DNA from: Sarcomyxa edulis | Taxonomy: Eukaryota; Basidiomycota; Agaricomycetes; Agaricales; Mycenaceae | DNA length: 64,000 nt | Assembly: GCA_009761415.1 (NCBI GenBank) | Contig: QUOL01000001.1 | Location: forward strand, 186,001-250,000 | Direction: 5' to 3' | In this document: positions 53,345 to 64,000 of the stretch, in pieces | Position numbering within the stretch: the first letter of the stretch is position 1 | Layout of the letters: every line of letters begins with the position of its first letter | Notes under the pieces: model-generated | What the model was told of the DNA's origin: nothing | The model's input: the letters and a program-made list of their open reading frames with translations, nothing else | Databases searched by the model: none | Translations under genes and position numbers: made by a program

Positions 53345-54654
53345 TTTATCTCCTTACGACCTTGACGACAACTCTGGATTGGAACACCATATATCTGGGA
53401 CTTGCTCTTTTCCGACTGTATTCCGACCCGGACTCGCATTCTATGGATCCCTTGCGTTCTTTCACAAAAACCTAGTATTCCCATGTCTCCCATGTTATGT
53501 ATATGTACAATCACCTCTCTCCCCTAGTCCCACCGCTCTTTTCGGAATTCCTTGCATAAACCTGTTCCTTTGCTTACTAGTTAACTTATTCATTTCGACT
53601 TTGTTCTCTTTTTATGTTTTATGTGATATGCCTCGCTCAAACCTCCCTCCCTTATTCGTAATTCTTGTATTTTATTGTATTTTATCATTTTTACTTCTAA
53701 TCCTTCTACGATCTGCTTCTTTCCTTGTTTCCATTCGGAGGACCCCTCGGATTCGCCAACCTAAACCTAAGGAAGGCGTGCACCGATGCCAATCGATATT
53801 CGACCGTCCGCCCGCCCGTCGTCATGATGTTTGTTTCTATCCGACTCTTCCATGCGCCCATATCGTCAGTACATTCCTAACATGCCGTATGTCTGTGTTT
53901 CTCCGACAGAAAACACGCATTGCCTACGCCGTCTTGCTCAGCCTCGGAGCCGTCGACGTCCGGTGTCGGTCGAATACAGCCCGCTATGACTCCTCCATCC
54001 CTCATCTCATGATATTCATCTTTCTTCCTTTTCCTCACCCCACTTCTCAATCACTTCACGGCCATCACGATGATTCTTTTTTGTTGTATATACACCCACC
54101 GCCTCTCGTTCTCTCACATCGATCGGACTAGCAAAAAGCACGCACATGTCTCGCGTTTTTTATCCCCCCGTTCTCTCCATCCAATACTGTATCGCGTAGT
54201 GCAAATCCATTCACGACGAGTTCGCATACGTTATACTTATATTCCTACCCACACGCTTCCCGACTGTATTATGTGTATTGAGTTTACTTTATAAACGGCA
54301 GATTCCTTCTTTCTCTCTTATTGGTTGTGTAGCAAATATCGAATCGTATTTGTATAGTATGTATATAGCGTTACAAAGGGTACAATGGATAGACTAGATT
54401 TGTATATTCCATACACGCTGAATCGCGACGTTAGTCCAAGGATGTGTTCAGATGAAGGGTGAATGCAACTCACGAATGCGCACGCAAAAAAAAAGAGAGC
54501 TGTGAACGACAAACGCAAAAAATGGAGATGCAGTGGCAGATGATGGATGGATGCGATAAGTTTGAGACGAACAGAGAATAGACAGATCAAGGAGAGAAGG
54601 TATGAGGACCGCAGTGATAAATCTGCGAATCTGGGAACACGGGAACACATTTGG
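53345..54654. other. 3' region of the C2H2 factor
   Basis: Extremely pyrimidine-rich and T-rich, consistent with a long 3' untranslated region. A long frame running through it is an artefact of that bias. No other gene. Confidence 0.5.
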
Positions 54655-55527
54655 CTATGCTTCGTCGGTCATAATGGCGAAAAACTCTTGTTCATTGATT
54701 TCGCCATCTTGGTCAAGATCGAACTCGTCTATCATTGCTTGTCTGGGGGATCACAAGTGTAAGTGCATGCGGATGAATCAAAGACGGAGAGAAGATTGAG
54801 CATGAAAAGTGAACAAATGAACCTGCATCATGGTATCGGTTCATTTTGTCTTCGAAACAAACCGCCAGAGAAGGAAACCAAATAGAAGGCATGCAAAGGC
54901 ATGCGGTAGGGACACTCACAATTCGTCATCTTCAAGGCGGTCCCCGATTTCTTTGGCAACCCGCCGGAGATTGCGCAGGGTAATTTTACCAGTGTTGTCA
55001 TCGTCGAATAGCTGGAACGCGCGGCGGATCTCATCCATGGGATCTCGTGCGAGTATACGTTCGCTCACTGTCATTAAAAAAGGGCGTGAGTCAGAATGCT
55101 GTGATGAACTATAGATTTCAGTTCTGGAAAGAGATGGGCGAATAGGACAGTTTGGCATGTGTTAACAGGATTTTGTATGTCAATTCCGCCGATGCCACAG
55201 CGAAAGCTGTTCCTGCTGCGTCTGCCTCGAGGAACTAAGTTTTTTGAGGAGAAAACAACACGCACTGATTTTGGCGAAATCCTCGAAATCCATCAGGCCA
55301 TGCCCCGTCTTATCATGATCTCGCAGGATCTTCAACACCTCTGCCTTCTTCATGTCGAATCCCAAGGCCCGCATCGCGACTTTTAGTTCGTGGTAGTCCA
55401 CACACCCATCCTTGTCCGTGTCAAACAGCTCGAATGCCTCTTTAATTTCCTGTTTTTGTTCGTCTGTGAGTTCTGGGCGTGAATGTGTGCGTCTTTTGGC
55501 TTTTTGAGCGGCGGATGAGGTATACAT
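54655..55527 (-). CDS. CDC31: Centrin, EF-hand protein of the spindle pole body
   Basis: Three exons: 55527-55266, 55067-54920, 54742-54655, 165 aa. Four EF-hands: [12 protein letters not shown] (canonical), a degenerate second loop ([14 protein letters not shown]), [12 protein letters not shown], and [12 protein letters not shown]. Basic N-terminus ([21 protein letters not shown]) and the linker [36 protein letters not shown] are centrin rather than calmodulin features. Needed for spindle pole body duplication; also part of nuclear pore and nucleotide-excision complexes in other fungi. Introns of 198 and 177 nt are longer than the norm in this window. Confidence 0.95.
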
Positions 55528-56468
55528 ATGAGCAAGAGGAGGATGGGTTGATGGTGTGGCAGAGAAGAGACGCGACGCGTTTGCGTGTGGTCACCCAACC
55601 CCCGGATACCGCACCTTGTCTTTCGCTTCTGGCATGGTTTTCTTCCTAGTTGTTCGACTTTGTGACGTTTGTTATTCTTTCAGTGCCAGTGATAGAATAT
55701 ACACCCAGATTGTTGCCCCACTGGTGGCCATTCTCGCGATTTGTGTCAAACTTTTCGTTGATTGACCATTGGGACCCCGAACTTTGTTGAACGTACTGAA
55801 ACCTACTTCAACTTGCTGCTGATATGGCTTTTGTTCAAGAATACTGGTTGTTCCAAATTGGGACCTGACCAGTATAATATACTCCTCCTCCTCCTCCTGC
55901 CACATATCTTTGTCGAATACAAATGCCCCGTGGACCCGAGACCGAGAATTGCATGCACACCATAATGTGCCGTCTCTTCAGAGTGAAAGGATTAGTAGTA
56001 TGGTTTTTATTCTGAATTCTTTGCGACTATGATCATCATGCTAGTGACTCTTATAGTCTGATTTGTTTGCTAAACAGCGATTTGCAATGATGATGAAGAA
56101 AAATACTATGATACAGACAAAACGTAGATGGAGAATATCAAATGAGAGACTGGAGAGTATGGGAAGGGAACCACCAGCGCGGGATTTTTATATGTACAGA
56201 ATGAATGTGATGTCATTCGCCTTCGATTCGGATCTATCATGGCATTTTTTCAGATTTTGTTGAGGGAGGGAGTCAGAGAACGAGGGTATGGGTATTCAGC
56301 TGCCTACGATCCTATCACATCAGTCAACAATTCGAACCGTCGAAAAGAGCAACCCACTGTGTATAACTCTTGGAGATGTAGCTATCAGTCCTTGGCCGAT
56401 CTGGAGGGAGTTTTGCGAACGATACGAAAGCCGTTGAGGGCACGGCGGATGTACAGAGCCACGTCCTA
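55528..56468. other. Intergenic
   Basis: No gene supported; centrin promoter on the left. A (CTC)n-like run is at about 55880-55900. Confidence 0.5.
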
Positions 56469-57040
56469 TCAGCACCATGCATTAGACATGTCACACGTCG
56501 CAGAGATTATAAATACACATACGATGACGAAAAAGGCGAAGCGCACAAAGTCGGCTTGGTCGTTGGCTTGGACTTGTCCAGGAGCTTCAGCTTGTGCACT
56601 AACTTCCACCACTTCTTCCTTCTCGTCGTTGGCAGCCACTGGGGTATCAGTTGCAGGTGTGCCTTCGTCGTCGAGCTAGAGACAGAAATCAGGATCTACA
56701 CATGGATGCCATATACAAAACGAGAGACGTACGTTCAAAGTAGAGATAGAGCTTGAATCGTCGTAGCGATGATCGACGGTGGTCTAGGAGAGAGAGTATG
56801 TGCTTAGTGTACTCCACACATCAAAAGGTCCCGAACCTAACGACCCACCATCAGCTCGTCGACTGTGGTACGAGGAGGGGCATAACGAGGATACGGGTGG
56901 AATCGTCGTCCATACGATGACCGATAAGTCGGAAGACGCATCGTGTATTCGCTTCTAGCAAGAACTGACTCAAAAGATGGGATGTACGGTTTGGGAGTCA
57001 AGGCCACCTCAGTGGTCTCAGAATCAAATGAGACTTGCAT
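56469..57040 (-). CDS. Small tail-anchored protein, unrecognised
   Basis: Three exons: 57040-56849, 56783-56733, 56675-56469, all in frame, 149 aa. N-terminus MQVSFDSETTEVALTPKPYIP is polar; a Tyr/Arg/Pro-rich patch (YRSSYGRRFHPYPRYAPP) follows; then an acidic linker (ANDEKEEVVEV) and one C-terminal hydrophobic helix FVRFAFFVIVCVFIISA ending about nine residues before the stop. That layout predicts a tail-anchored membrane protein (ER, mitochondrial outer membrane or similar). No family known to me. Clean splice sites make it a likely real gene. Confidence 0.6.
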
Positions 57041-57879
57041 TGCAGAGAGAACGTGAGAGGGAAGAAAGAGTGGGTGATGGTGGAACGAAGGAAAGGAAGT
57101 GATTTTGGGGGGAGCTTCGCAACAGAGTATCTGACCTCTTATAATACGACGGCGAACGTAAAATTGGCGAAATCTAGAGTGAAAATCTGGCCTGAATATA
57201 GTTTAGTGTTTGATTTCAGTGCGGTATGTACCCACGCATCGTCGAAACTGGAAAGCGACGCGCGGAAATTGGGACATAATGATTAAGCTCCATACAGTGA
57301 ATCTACCGTCTTCTGGTATACTGGCAGACAGTCAGCTCGGTCATGGCAGCCTTCAGCACGCGCCCCCGAGAGTTTTATCTCCAAGTCCAAAGTCCAGGAA
57401 GGCCTCGAGGAATACTGCGGGAACGATGCTTCAGCGACTCGCTGGACACAATATGGTGGTACGCGGCGGGCGTCGGTGGCAGATAGCCACTCGGTGCACA
57501 TACGTAGCACTGAGTTGCATTATCATCCCTATGTCCTTTGTCCACGGATTCCATAGGCTCTCCAGCGAAGAAGACGACGAGATGGCATGCCCGGTGTACG
57601 GCCATGCTACTTTAACCAAGGGCTCAATCCTTCACCGTCTTCGCTGGAGGCCACCTCGACAGCTCTGGTTCTCTATTTCTCCGATCTCAGGCCGACTCCA
57701 TCCTCCTCTTATCCTCCTTGGACTTCACCCATACCACCCCGCCATACTGCAGGATGCGCCCGCGGAGCCATTTAGGGAAAGTCACGCGTGACGTCACCCC
57801 ATATGACAGTCACGAACAATAGGCGAGTCTTCCCTCCCGTACTCAAATCCCATTATCGTCTCCCAATCGAATAATGACT
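57041..57879. other. Gene-free stretch
   Basis: Overlapping frames on both strands without protein-like features. Confidence 0.45.
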
Positions 57880-58248
57880 TGTGCAAGTCATGTATAGCCC
57901 GAAATCAGCAAGAGTATGATCCAACTATCGAGTTGGCCAAACAACGGCCTGCTGAGCTGGTGGCTTTGCAACTGCGGCAAGAGGAAGTTCCGAGTCGCTC
58001 ACCGACAGCAAGTGGCATCCAACGGATGGACCAACAAGAAGTGGTGTCAAGAATGCAACGGTGGCAAGACAATCAGGAAAGGCCACACCAGATTGAAGAG
58101 ACTCACTTCATCTCCGGCCGACGTGAACTTGGCCCAGAGGCTGAAAACTGAACGAGCTGAACAAACGCACCAGATAGTGGAAAATCAAATCTTTCAAGCC
58201 AATGAAACCCATTCCTGGCCGCCCCCAGAATCTCCCCAAGTTGTATGA
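57880..58248 (+). CDS. Possible relict ORF with Cys pairs
   Basis: One frame starts near NDLCKSCIARNQQEYD; an overlapping frame (57916-58248, 110 codons) has CNCGKRKF and WCQECNGGK, suggesting a small zinc-binding fold, with the first half perhaps in a shifted frame. No clear start or splice. It may be a decayed gene. Confidence 0.25.
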
Positions 58249-60254
58249 CCGTGCTAGACTCTAATGAGAATGGTTGTGATTTTTCTCTCGTATCTGGCCA
58301 TGCATCGGAGCGCTGTTCCTCCCAGATCGTCTGAGAGCCAGTTGACAGATCTTAAGCGGGTCCTATACGTTTCGCCAGTCTCCCAATATCGCCGCAATCG
58401 TTGGTGGCCGGTGAATGTCGTCGGTCGATTGACGGTCCACATATGCATAATTTCGCCTGGTGCAAGAGATAGCAGAGAGATCTAGCAGGTCAAGCCACCC
58501 TCGAAGACTTCAGAGACGAAAACCGCAAGAACTATATGGCTATCTTGTGGCCAGGCAAGTGGCAGCGGTATGGTGGACGGAGGATGTCAATGGAAGAAGC
58601 AGGACAAACAAGTCCCCCACGCAATTCAGGTCCCACCCCCGCGTCGGACATCCCTCAGTCGATCCATTTCTTTCATCCTCTCTTCCTACTTCACATCCTA
58701 GCCTCTCCAGGTCATGGCGATGTATCCTTGATTTTTTATCTCAAATCTCGAAATGATTTTTTCAAGCCGATAACCAACGGCCACAACTTGACGCCATACA
58801 ACCTCCAAGCCGTCATCCCTCCTCTTCTCCGAGTCATCGTCCCCAGTATATTCATTTCTCTCCGATTAGGTTACTACGCTACCTGTCCATGAATCCCCGA
58901 TCAGCGCGTCCGGTCGGGATCCGACGCGCACAAGTGGCGAGCTGATTGCGATTTCTCGATCCTGGTCACCTCCCAAAGTCATATCGCGCTCCCTTCGTTC
59001 AATTCTCGAGCAGACTACCTTGATGTCCTTCCTGCTGGGCATTTTTTGAGTTGGCAATCGTACAGCTCCAACCGTACCTCGTAACTGGTTCAAAGGGGCA
59101 GGGAGTACAAGATCTCCGGTGCGTATGCGGTAATGATTCATCTGGCTGACGACGCAGTGGCTGGTACCAGTGCGCAGCTAAAACGCCCCAAGGATCTTCT
59201 GATCCTGACCACGGTGCCATAGGATTCGTTTCAACGATCAGTACTATCAACGATCAGGAGTTATACGCGTTTGGAGACAGATAGACTTAGTATGGAGATC
59301 ACAAAGCTTGCAAAGTGAGTAGATCTTCCAAACGCATGCACGCCACCATATCTGATTGCTATATTCTCAGCGTGTCTCTAATGTCCAGCCACAGCTTTCC
59401 CTTCTCAGACTGCTAAAGAGCCACTCCGCTCATATCTTCCCAAACCCACGACAATACCTGTTCCGATTATGCCATCACTTCCGGAGACACTTTACTTTGT
59501 AGAGTGTCGACACAGAGAAGCTCTTCATGCATGTCGACTATTGTAACCCTGTCTGGCGTGACGTGAATGTTGTACGATTTATGCGGTCGACGAATCCGTT
59601 ATGATGCGCTTCATCTCTTCCTATGATTCATCTGGTCAATCGGGATGTGCCGTGCAATAGTATTGCGAGTGGGACTGTCTTGGGATGTCGAAGGGATCGA
59701 CATGATCAGCTAGCTCTTGAACGCGACGCCTCCAAGAAGCTGGTGGACCGTCTGAGAAGACTCGGAGGAGACATCGACGTTCTCTCTACTGCGGCCACTT
59801 CAGCGACTTTACACGACCTTCTGCCGCGACAAACGACTTGTAGAGGTTCTGATCGCACAAAGTACACCTCATATCTCAGACTGGCTTGATCTGCGAATCA
59901 TATAAAGTGTTGCTCCGAATCACATTCATGCTAATGGCCTCCACGGAACTGCTAGAGAGCCCAAATCCTGTTACACCGATATTCTGCGCTTGGATTCTTC
60001 GCACTGTATGTACGCGTTGCTTGTACGTTGCAATGGAGAATGTGCTTGAGGGAAAATACTTTGTGGCGCTGTTTGAGACTGGGGCGGTGCAGCCTTGCTT
60101 GTGCTTATTGTGTTCAGTGGGTGCAAATTCATGTGGCGTCATCGGCGTCATTGCAGTGGCACTGGTACAAAGTCTTTTTGCCACCAAGTGCTCCTTCAAA
60201 AATACTTTCATGTCTTCAACTACAGAGAGGTAATATTTCATCCTCCCCAACTTC
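58249..60254. other. Gene-poor stretch, about 2 kb
   Basis: Several overlapping frames of 80-156 codons on both strands, none with recognisable features or consistent splicing. I see no gene here. Confidence 0.45.
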
Positions 60255-60600
60255 ATGACCAGTCCTAACCTCTCTATGTTATGTAGCAACACCGAGAAAA
60301 CATTCGACGTCGGACCCACCCATTCCCACAACGACAACGATTCCAAGTAAGTCTATCGCCGAAAAGAATGTCATTTCTGGCGGTATGCTCATATACCACG
60401 CCAGGGATCAACGCAGTCTATCCAACAGAGTCGCAGCTGCCGGAAAGGCTGAGAAGGAAGAGGAAGAGAGTTCTAAAACCCTTGTAGACCCACTCGCCGC
60501 TGCTAGATCGCATGGAAATGAGCCGTCCCGGGGAGCCAAGATAGACGCCATGATTCAGGAAGAAGAGCAGGAGGAGCTCAAGAGGAAAGGAAAGGCATGA
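60255..60600 (+). CDS. Short conserved-looking protein, exon structure unclear
   Basis: The end, 60385-60600, reads as a compact charged protein: MLIYHARDQRSLSNRV, AGKAEKEEEESSKTLVDP, HGNEPSRGAKIDAMIQEEEQEELKRKGKA. Ordered charge pattern and the HGNEPSRGAKIDA stretch look conserved rather than random. An upstream exon from ATG 60255 (MTSPNLSMLCSNTEKTF..THSHNDNDSK) is likely but the gap between them (about 20 nt, GTAAGT..AAAAG) is too short for a spliced intron, so a deletion or another splice must be assumed. Function unknown. Confidence 0.45.
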
Positions 60601-61115
60601 ATATGCAACTCTAGAGACGCCACAGTAGAATGATATAATGATCGTCTCTAAGTTCTTACGCAGATGTAAACAGGGGAGCGTCGAGGCCAAGTCGAGATCG
60701 GCTCGTATCTAAGGTCTGCTGGCTACACTGCGAATTGCATCTACCTTCACCAACAAGGACCTTCGAGAGCCAGCTCAGTATATGCGTGAGCGTCGCCTTC
60801 GCCTTGCTACCGCCCCGAAGTTGTATGGAGTTGTTAAGATGGGCATTGTAGTTTCCGTCTACGAGCACGATCGAGCTGCGAGGACCGTTTCATCCCCTCT
60901 TGCTGCCAGTACTTAAGAGCGTTGAAACCATAATCTTTGTGAGGCCGACGAGCCAAGTTCGACCGAAACCTAGGTCAGACAACAAAAAGAAAGTGTGCAG
61001 TGACAATCTCTCTTCTTGCTTAGAAGCCGACTCGCCTCAGCCTGTAGTTTGTGTTCAGTAATCCCCGATACCAATATGCCATGTCCGACCTCCAAGTCAA
61101 GATATCCATGAAAAG
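60601..61115. other. Intergenic
   Basis: No gene supported; 3' side of the DUF4246 gene. Confidence 0.5.
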
Positions 61116-63717
61116 TTAATGTTCGCACAACGAAAACTCCAAAGCATCCATGTGTTTCCCAAATGCCTGTGAGCGCAAAAGATAACGGTCACCAATCAGT
61201 TATACCACGAACATCTCAGAATCTAAAGAAAACCCTTACCGTGCCATCCAAACTCCGATCCATCATAACCTCCCTCCGCCTCCGCTCAGCCACCTCCCTC
61301 GTAACTCCCAAATCAACCAACCCAATGATACTCTCAACGAGCTCCACGAGAAGGTTCTTCCCAATAGCCCTATCAACGGCGATGGGGAGAAGGAAACGAA
61401 GGGTAGCGATATTACATTGCCTCCCTTGGATGGGTATTTCTGATGTAGTCAAGACGGATACACCTTCGAGGCCCGAGTAGGATACACCGTGGTAGTTGAC
61501 GTAATCGTCCTCGAGGTTGTCGTCGTCGACTAGGAAGAAACAAAGCTGTGTGCGTGGAGGGAGAGGGAGATGTGAGAGAACGGAAGGTGGATGGATGGAT
61601 GGAAGGAACGGTACGTACGATTTTTCGAGTAGCACCGCTTACAGGCAGTGGCGTGCTGGGGTCAAGAATCAGGCCGTTGCTGATACCTACAACTTTGTGC
61701 TAAACATCATAAGTATACCGAAGCTATAACCGAGACGAAACGAAACGAACCTGTATCCAATTCGGAAACGCTAGAATCCTCCCTGTACCATATCCACCAC
61801 CCACCGAGCTTCCTGTCGTCGGAACCACGCCCAAGTCGATAGTCACATTCAAATTCGAAGGAGTGATTTCATTCCCAGAGGAATCATATACGTCTTCCCA
61901 ATCACTCGGGTAATCCGTCTCGATTTCGTATTCTGTTGTTGGATCGTCGTTTATTGGGTCTATAGTGTAATTGAATTGCTGTAATGAGACCATTGTTGAT
62001 TACTGGCTGATACGAAGAACGGAAAGATGGGGTTTACTTACATCAGACGTCATAGTTTGTGTTGGGAAGTCGATTTCTGGAGCTCGCCAGCGTCGTAATG
62101 CGAGTCCTTTGTCGGTGATTGAATCGTCTGTCTCGTAATAGTATATTACAGAATCTGTGATGCGTTCGTGAGGCTGATAGGAAGATGATTGAATACGTAT
62201 GTACAACGGCAGAAGAGAGTGTTGGCAGCTTACCATGCCTTCGACATGCCAGGTACCTTCGTGGTCTTGACCAGGGAGCAAGATATAATTGGCAGCCTGA
62301 GACGATCTTGATGAAATATAACACCTCATCTAGTGTCATGACGCACTCACCTTGACTATGACTTTTAACCCTCTACCTCGATACACAGACCCCGCCATTG
62401 AGTCATCCTGCGAGTAGAATTGAGACGGGTCGCTCCGTACACGTTGCCTTTCCATGTCCTTCTCTTCCTCCATAATTTGCTTAGCAGCCTCTTGTACCAT
62501 CTTGTCTTGTCTCTGCGCAGCTAAAACCGCATTCCATTGACTCCGCGTGCATCCCTGTCTGACCTCCATCCTTTCGCGCCAGCGTTTCGCTATAAACAGT
62601 CTTAGCAGCAACGAATGTAATGGAAAACACCATCCGACACTCACTAGCATCCGACTCCTCAGGGACGTACTCAAACAACAACGTCCTCTCAAAATGAGGT
62701 AACACCAATAAGAACACCTTCTCAATCACCCTATACAGGTCAGGGTACTCCTCTCTCGTACCGAGCCCGTTGATGTAGGACTCGATGTGTACGTCCAGGC
62801 CATCGTCGGATATGTGGAATATGGATGGGATCCAAGCGTATTTTGAGGTGAAGGGTATTTCCCAGTCGACTTCGGATTGGGGGAGGAGGTAGGCGGATGT
62901 GTTGAATGCTTTAGGTGAGGAGTCGGAGGAGGAGTCGGAGGATGGGTTTGGGGTAGGGGTAGAGTCGTTGATGGTGGGTGTGACGCCTATCTCGTATGGA
63001 TCTGGGGGTGTCTTGTGAGTCAACAAAGTCAAGATGACGAAGATGGGAGAGACAATCTACATAGAGACGGGTGGATGAGGTCTTGAACCTTTCGATTACT
63101 TCCAGGATGAAAGTCCTTGGGCTCCGTTTTGGCGAGACGGTCGAGCTGATTGACCAGCTGGCCATAGCAATCAATGCATTATGGGTGCTGCGCTCTGAAG
63201 TTTGTCATATGCTTCAGACTCACCTCTCTATGAAGAGACACAGGGACTATTCCATCTGAAATGAACACGCCCACGTCTTCCTTGAGCTTTGGCGCGTAGA
63301 TGACAGCATCCCCTGCGCATCTGATGTACTTGAGAGCATTCAGAACGTCCTCGTCGATTTGTCTAAAGTCAAATGTCTGCTGCTCTGGTTCGTTTCCAAG
63401 GCGTATGGTATAGTCTAACAGGCGAATACGGCGCGCTTCATCTTCAAGCTCTCTGCATGACTGTCAGGTCTCAAAGCCCCAAGGATGGTTTAGTAGACAC
63501 ACCTGATGGCCGCAGACAGTTGCTCTCTACCCTTTGACTCGAAAGTGGGCTCCGCGTCGAGAAACTCCTGGGTCCATTTGTCCACTAGACGACCTGCGCC
63601 AAGCACCTTGAACACCCAGTCCTGTTTTGCCCGAATGGCATCCGTGAATTGGCCTAGTTTTTGTTTGATGATCTGTTTTTCCTTGAGGGCCTGTGCTATC
63701 TCCCAGCGGTCGCCCAT
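61116..63717 (-). CDS. DUF4246 family protein
   Basis: Multi-exon gene from ATG 63717 (MGDRWEIAQALKEKQII, QFTDAIRAKQDW). Family marks in order: FHPGSNRKVQDLIHPSLY near 63085, SKYAWIPSIFHISDDG, GRGLKVIVKAANYILLPGQDHEGTWHVEGM at 62375-62235, ITDSVIYYYETDDSITD, GRILAFPNWIQVRF near 61770, ALCFFLVDDD, and a final exon ending LEFSLCEH with stop 61116. The TWHVEG, FPN..QVRF spacing resembles a jelly-roll iron/2-oxoglutarate fold, an inference. An acidic Ser/Asp insert (PNPSSDSSSDSS) lies mid-protein. Widespread in filamentous fungi, biochemical role unknown. The penultimate intron (GGTAAGG..CACAG) was needed to reach SLCEH. Confidence 0.88.
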
Positions 63718-63940
63718 GCTAGTAGCACCTCATAAAGAGGACGGCTACTGATGGTCATTGCTGTGTCAGGGCCGATTGTCCCAAAAAGGACTCGGAACGC
63801 GCGTCGCGTTACACGATCATGTGACTGACGCGATAATTATTTGGTCCTTTGAATTCGATCGTTTGCTCGTCTGGGACCAATGCAAGATTTTACATAAATC
63901 CATTCCCCACATTTCTTTCCTCTTCCTCCTTCCAACTTTC
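63718..63940. promoter_or_regulatory. Divergent promoter at the right edge
   Basis: 223 bp between two outward ATGs; right half is a CT-rich tract (TTTCCTCTTCCTCCTTCC), a usual fungal core-promoter feature just before the ATG. Confidence 0.5.
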
Positions 63941-64000
63941 ATGTCTCTCTCTCGCACTTCATCAACAGCTAGCGAAGATACCCTCGATAACACTAGCAAC
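63941..64000 (+). CDS. Start of a gene cut by the window end
   Basis: ATG preceded by a CT-rich tract, then 20 open codons (MSLSRTSSTASEDTLDNTSN), Ser/Thr-rich. Too short to identify. Confidence 0.4.
   Translation, partial: MSLSRTSSTASEDTLDNTSN

Noticed and set aside
53283..54131. Long + frame of 282 codons after the C2H2 factor
   Set aside because: It starts inside the last coding exon in another phase and runs through a pyrimidine-biased 3' region; hydrophobic composition follows from T-richness.
58866..59250. Minus-strand frames around 59 kb as a gene
   Set aside because: Two overlapping short frames without consistent start, splice or recognisable motif.
59876..60346. 156-codon minus frame
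   Set aside because: Overlaps other frames, no splice or domain support, composition not protein-like.

Overview
The window reads as nuclear DNA of a mushroom-forming basidiomycete (Agaricomycetes-like). Support: almost every conserved gene is cut by many 50-70 nt GT-AG introns, genes sit close together on both strands, F-box/leucine-rich paralogues lie in tandem, a DUF4246 gene is present, and the repeats are a chromodomain Ty3/Gypsy element and a LINE fragment. No bacterial operon, CRISPR or rRNA/tRNA signal was seen.

Layout. 1-2089: 3' part of a PHD-finger gene. 2170-2840: two tandem-repeat blocks. 2887-16827: one complete 13.9-kb Ty3/Gypsy chromovirus on the minus strand, with two 349-bp LTRs that appear identical, a CGGCT target duplication, a tRNA-like primer site, an N-terminal gag segment, a long gag-pol frame ending in a chromodomain and, in the position where retroviruses carry env, an extra 1.1-kb-codon frame with RS-rich regions and an RRM-like segment, cut by one in-frame TAG. 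A 0.3-kb tract of about 25 CAGGT/ACCTG words splits gag. 17580-20744: two tandem F-box genes.

21396-44448 is mainly housekeeping: calnexin, mitochondrial polyprenyl diphosphate synthase (COQ1), a LAMTOR2/Roadblock-like protein, a MATE transporter gene broken by a 5'-truncated LINE with target duplication and poly(A), a Mei2-like RRM protein, the U5 snRNP GTPase Snu114, prefoldin subunit 1, a GH47 alpha-mannosidase and a C2H2 zinc-finger protein. Calnexin and GH47 mannosidase both serve ER glycoprotein quality control; Snu114 and the RRM protein serve RNA processing. 

44.5-50.7 kb is gene-poor with only weak multi-exon candidates. 50782-53344 encodes a large disordered C2H2 transcription factor, then come centrin (CDC31), a small tail-anchored protein, another poorly coding 3-kb stretch, a short conserved-looking ORF, a DUF4246 protein (61116-63717) and the first codons of a divergent gene at the right edge.

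The most unusual item is the chromovirus: its SR-protein-like extra ORF, the in-frame TAG, and a CGCGCT-N(2-6)-AGCAGCA word that recurs both in untranslated parts and inside gag, where it encodes a DAAxxAS repeat. All functions are read from motifs by eye; no database search was possible.
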